Assembly: GCA_002778195.1 (NCBI GenBank) | Contig: PCDI01000016.1 | Location: 406,332 to 470,331 of the forward strand | Source: Raffaelea ambrosiae | Taxonomy: Eukaryota > Ascomycota > Sordariomycetes > Ophiostomatales > Ophiostomataceae | Reading direction: 5' to 3' | DNA length: 64,000 nucleotides | Shown here: one piece after another, positions 63,224-64,000 of the stretch | Numbering within the stretch: position 1 is the first letter of the stretch | Layout: each line of letters opens with the position of its first letter | Notes under the pieces: generated by a model | What the model was told of the DNA's origin: nothing | Seen by the model: only the letters and a program-made list of their open reading frames with translations | Database searches by the model: none | Translations under genes and position numbers: made by a program

Positions 63224-64000
63224 ATGAAGCCGGATTCTCTCTCGCTGGCCGGCAAGGTCGCCATTGTCACCGGCTCGGGCAAAGAGAACGGCATCGGCGC
63301 CGGCATCGGTCGCGCCCTGGCCCGCAACGGCGCCGCCGTGACCATCAACTACGTGTCCGACAATACGGCGCCGCGCGCCGAAGAGGTGGCCCGTGCGATC
63401 CGCAAAGATCTTGGGGGGCGCGCCGTCGTCGTTCGCGGCAGCATCGAGACCCCTGAGGGGGCGGAGCGGATTGTGGCCGAGACGCTCCAGTCCTTGGGCG
63501 TGGACCACATTGACATTCTAGTCAACAACGCGGGCATTGGTGCGGTGAGCGACCTGCTGGATGCCACGCCCGAGCAGCTGCGCCGCGAGTTTGGCGTCAT
63601 GGTGTATGGGGCATTGTATGTGAGTGGGATGTGAGGGGAAGGAGGGTTTATTTTTATATTTTTTTTATATATCGGGGGGGTTGTTTTCGTCACGGAGAGG
63701 CTCACATTTCAGATGACACAAGCAGTCGTGAAGCTGGGCAAGATGCCCCGAGGCGGACGGATCATCAACATTGGGTCGATTTCCTCGACGATGGGACCGA
63801 CCAGCCTGGGCATCTACGCCGCGGCCAAGGCGGCCACAGACTCTCTCATGGCAACATGGGCAATGGAGGTGAGGATGTCTGAAGAAGAGCTGGGAAACAC
63901 TAAAAAAGAAAAACTGAAAAAAAAACTGACAGTCCCCTAGCTCGGACGCAGTCGTGGCATCACTGTCAACACGGTGGCACCCGGTCCCGTCAACACCGAC
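63224..64000 (+). CDS. short-chain dehydrogenase/reductase, partial at window end
   Basis: Exons are 63224-63619, 63713-63868 and 63941 to beyond 64000; 204 residues are visible. It is a classical SDR: cofactor motif VTGSGKENGIGAGIG (about residues 14-28, with a short insertion relative to TGxxxGIG), NNAG in ILVNNAGIG (about 100), catalytic Ser in INIGSISS, YxxxK as YAAAK (about 168), and ITVNTVAPGPVNTD after the third junction. The family includes FabG, tetrahydroxynaphthalene reductase and versicolorin reductase (AflM/MdpC). In an anthraquinone pathway such an enzyme would reduce a hydroquinone or anthrone before deoxygenation or ring opening. Introns have GTGAGT/GTGAGG donors and TTCAG/CCTAG acceptors. 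The missing end holds only the C-terminal ~60 residues. The role in this cluster is inferred. Confidence 0.85.

Noticed and set aside
1..64000. tRNA, rRNA, CRISPR arrays or transposase genes
   Set aside because: No cloverleaf-like boxes, rRNA blocks, regular spacer arrays, integrase or transposase motifs were seen.

Overview
The window looks like nuclear DNA of a filamentous ascomycete (Pezizomycotina; probably Sordariomycetes, but this is not proven). The evidence is short GT-AG introns with CTAAC/CTGAC branch sites, very GC-rich coding exons with many low-complexity tracts (poly-Ser, poly-Gln, poly-Ala), AT- and pyrimidine-rich intergenic DNA, and fungus-specific gene families. Start codons were chosen at ATG, and exon joins were worked out by hand from splice sites, reading phase and family motifs.

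Left part (1-20.1 kb): apparently ordinary chromosome. It holds the 3' end of a 2-oxoglutarate/Fe(II) dioxygenase, a mitochondrial RNase II-type exoribonuclease (CYT-4/Dss1 family), a small helix-turn-helix-like low-complexity protein, a gene-poor interval of about 6 kb, a secreted GH17 cell-wall glucanase and a mitochondrially targeted AAA ATPase. An SDR-family protein at 20.5-22.1 kb lies at the border.

Right part (22.8 kb to the end, running out of the window): a secondary-metabolite cluster. Its core is a non-reducing PKS (SAT-KS-AT-PT-ACP, no thioesterase) divergent from a metallo-beta-lactamase-fold thioesterase. With the DUF1772 anthrone oxygenase and the EthD-type decarboxylase, this is the standard gene set for atrochrysone carboxylic acid to emodin-type anthraquinones. 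AflY-like (questin oxidase/Baeyer-Villiger) and AflX-like proteins suggest opening of the anthraquinone ring toward benzophenones or xanthones. Two P450s, a BAHD-type acyltransferase, a SnoaL/NTF2-like protein, a SAM methyltransferase, an SDR and an unrecognised 150-residue protein would tailor the product. A divergent AflR-like/AflS-like pair is the likely regulator.

The unusual part is a second, large reducing PKS (2693 residues) in the same cluster. Its methyltransferase and enoylreductase nucleotide motifs, and partly its dehydratase motif, look decayed, while KS, AT, KR and ACP look intact. My inference is that it makes a short, mainly beta-hydroxy acyl chain that the BAHD protein could attach to the aromatic product. 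A recurring promoter word, TCGGG followed by CA and an A/T run, occurs 205-380 bp upstream of most cluster genes and is a candidate site for the AflR-like regulator.
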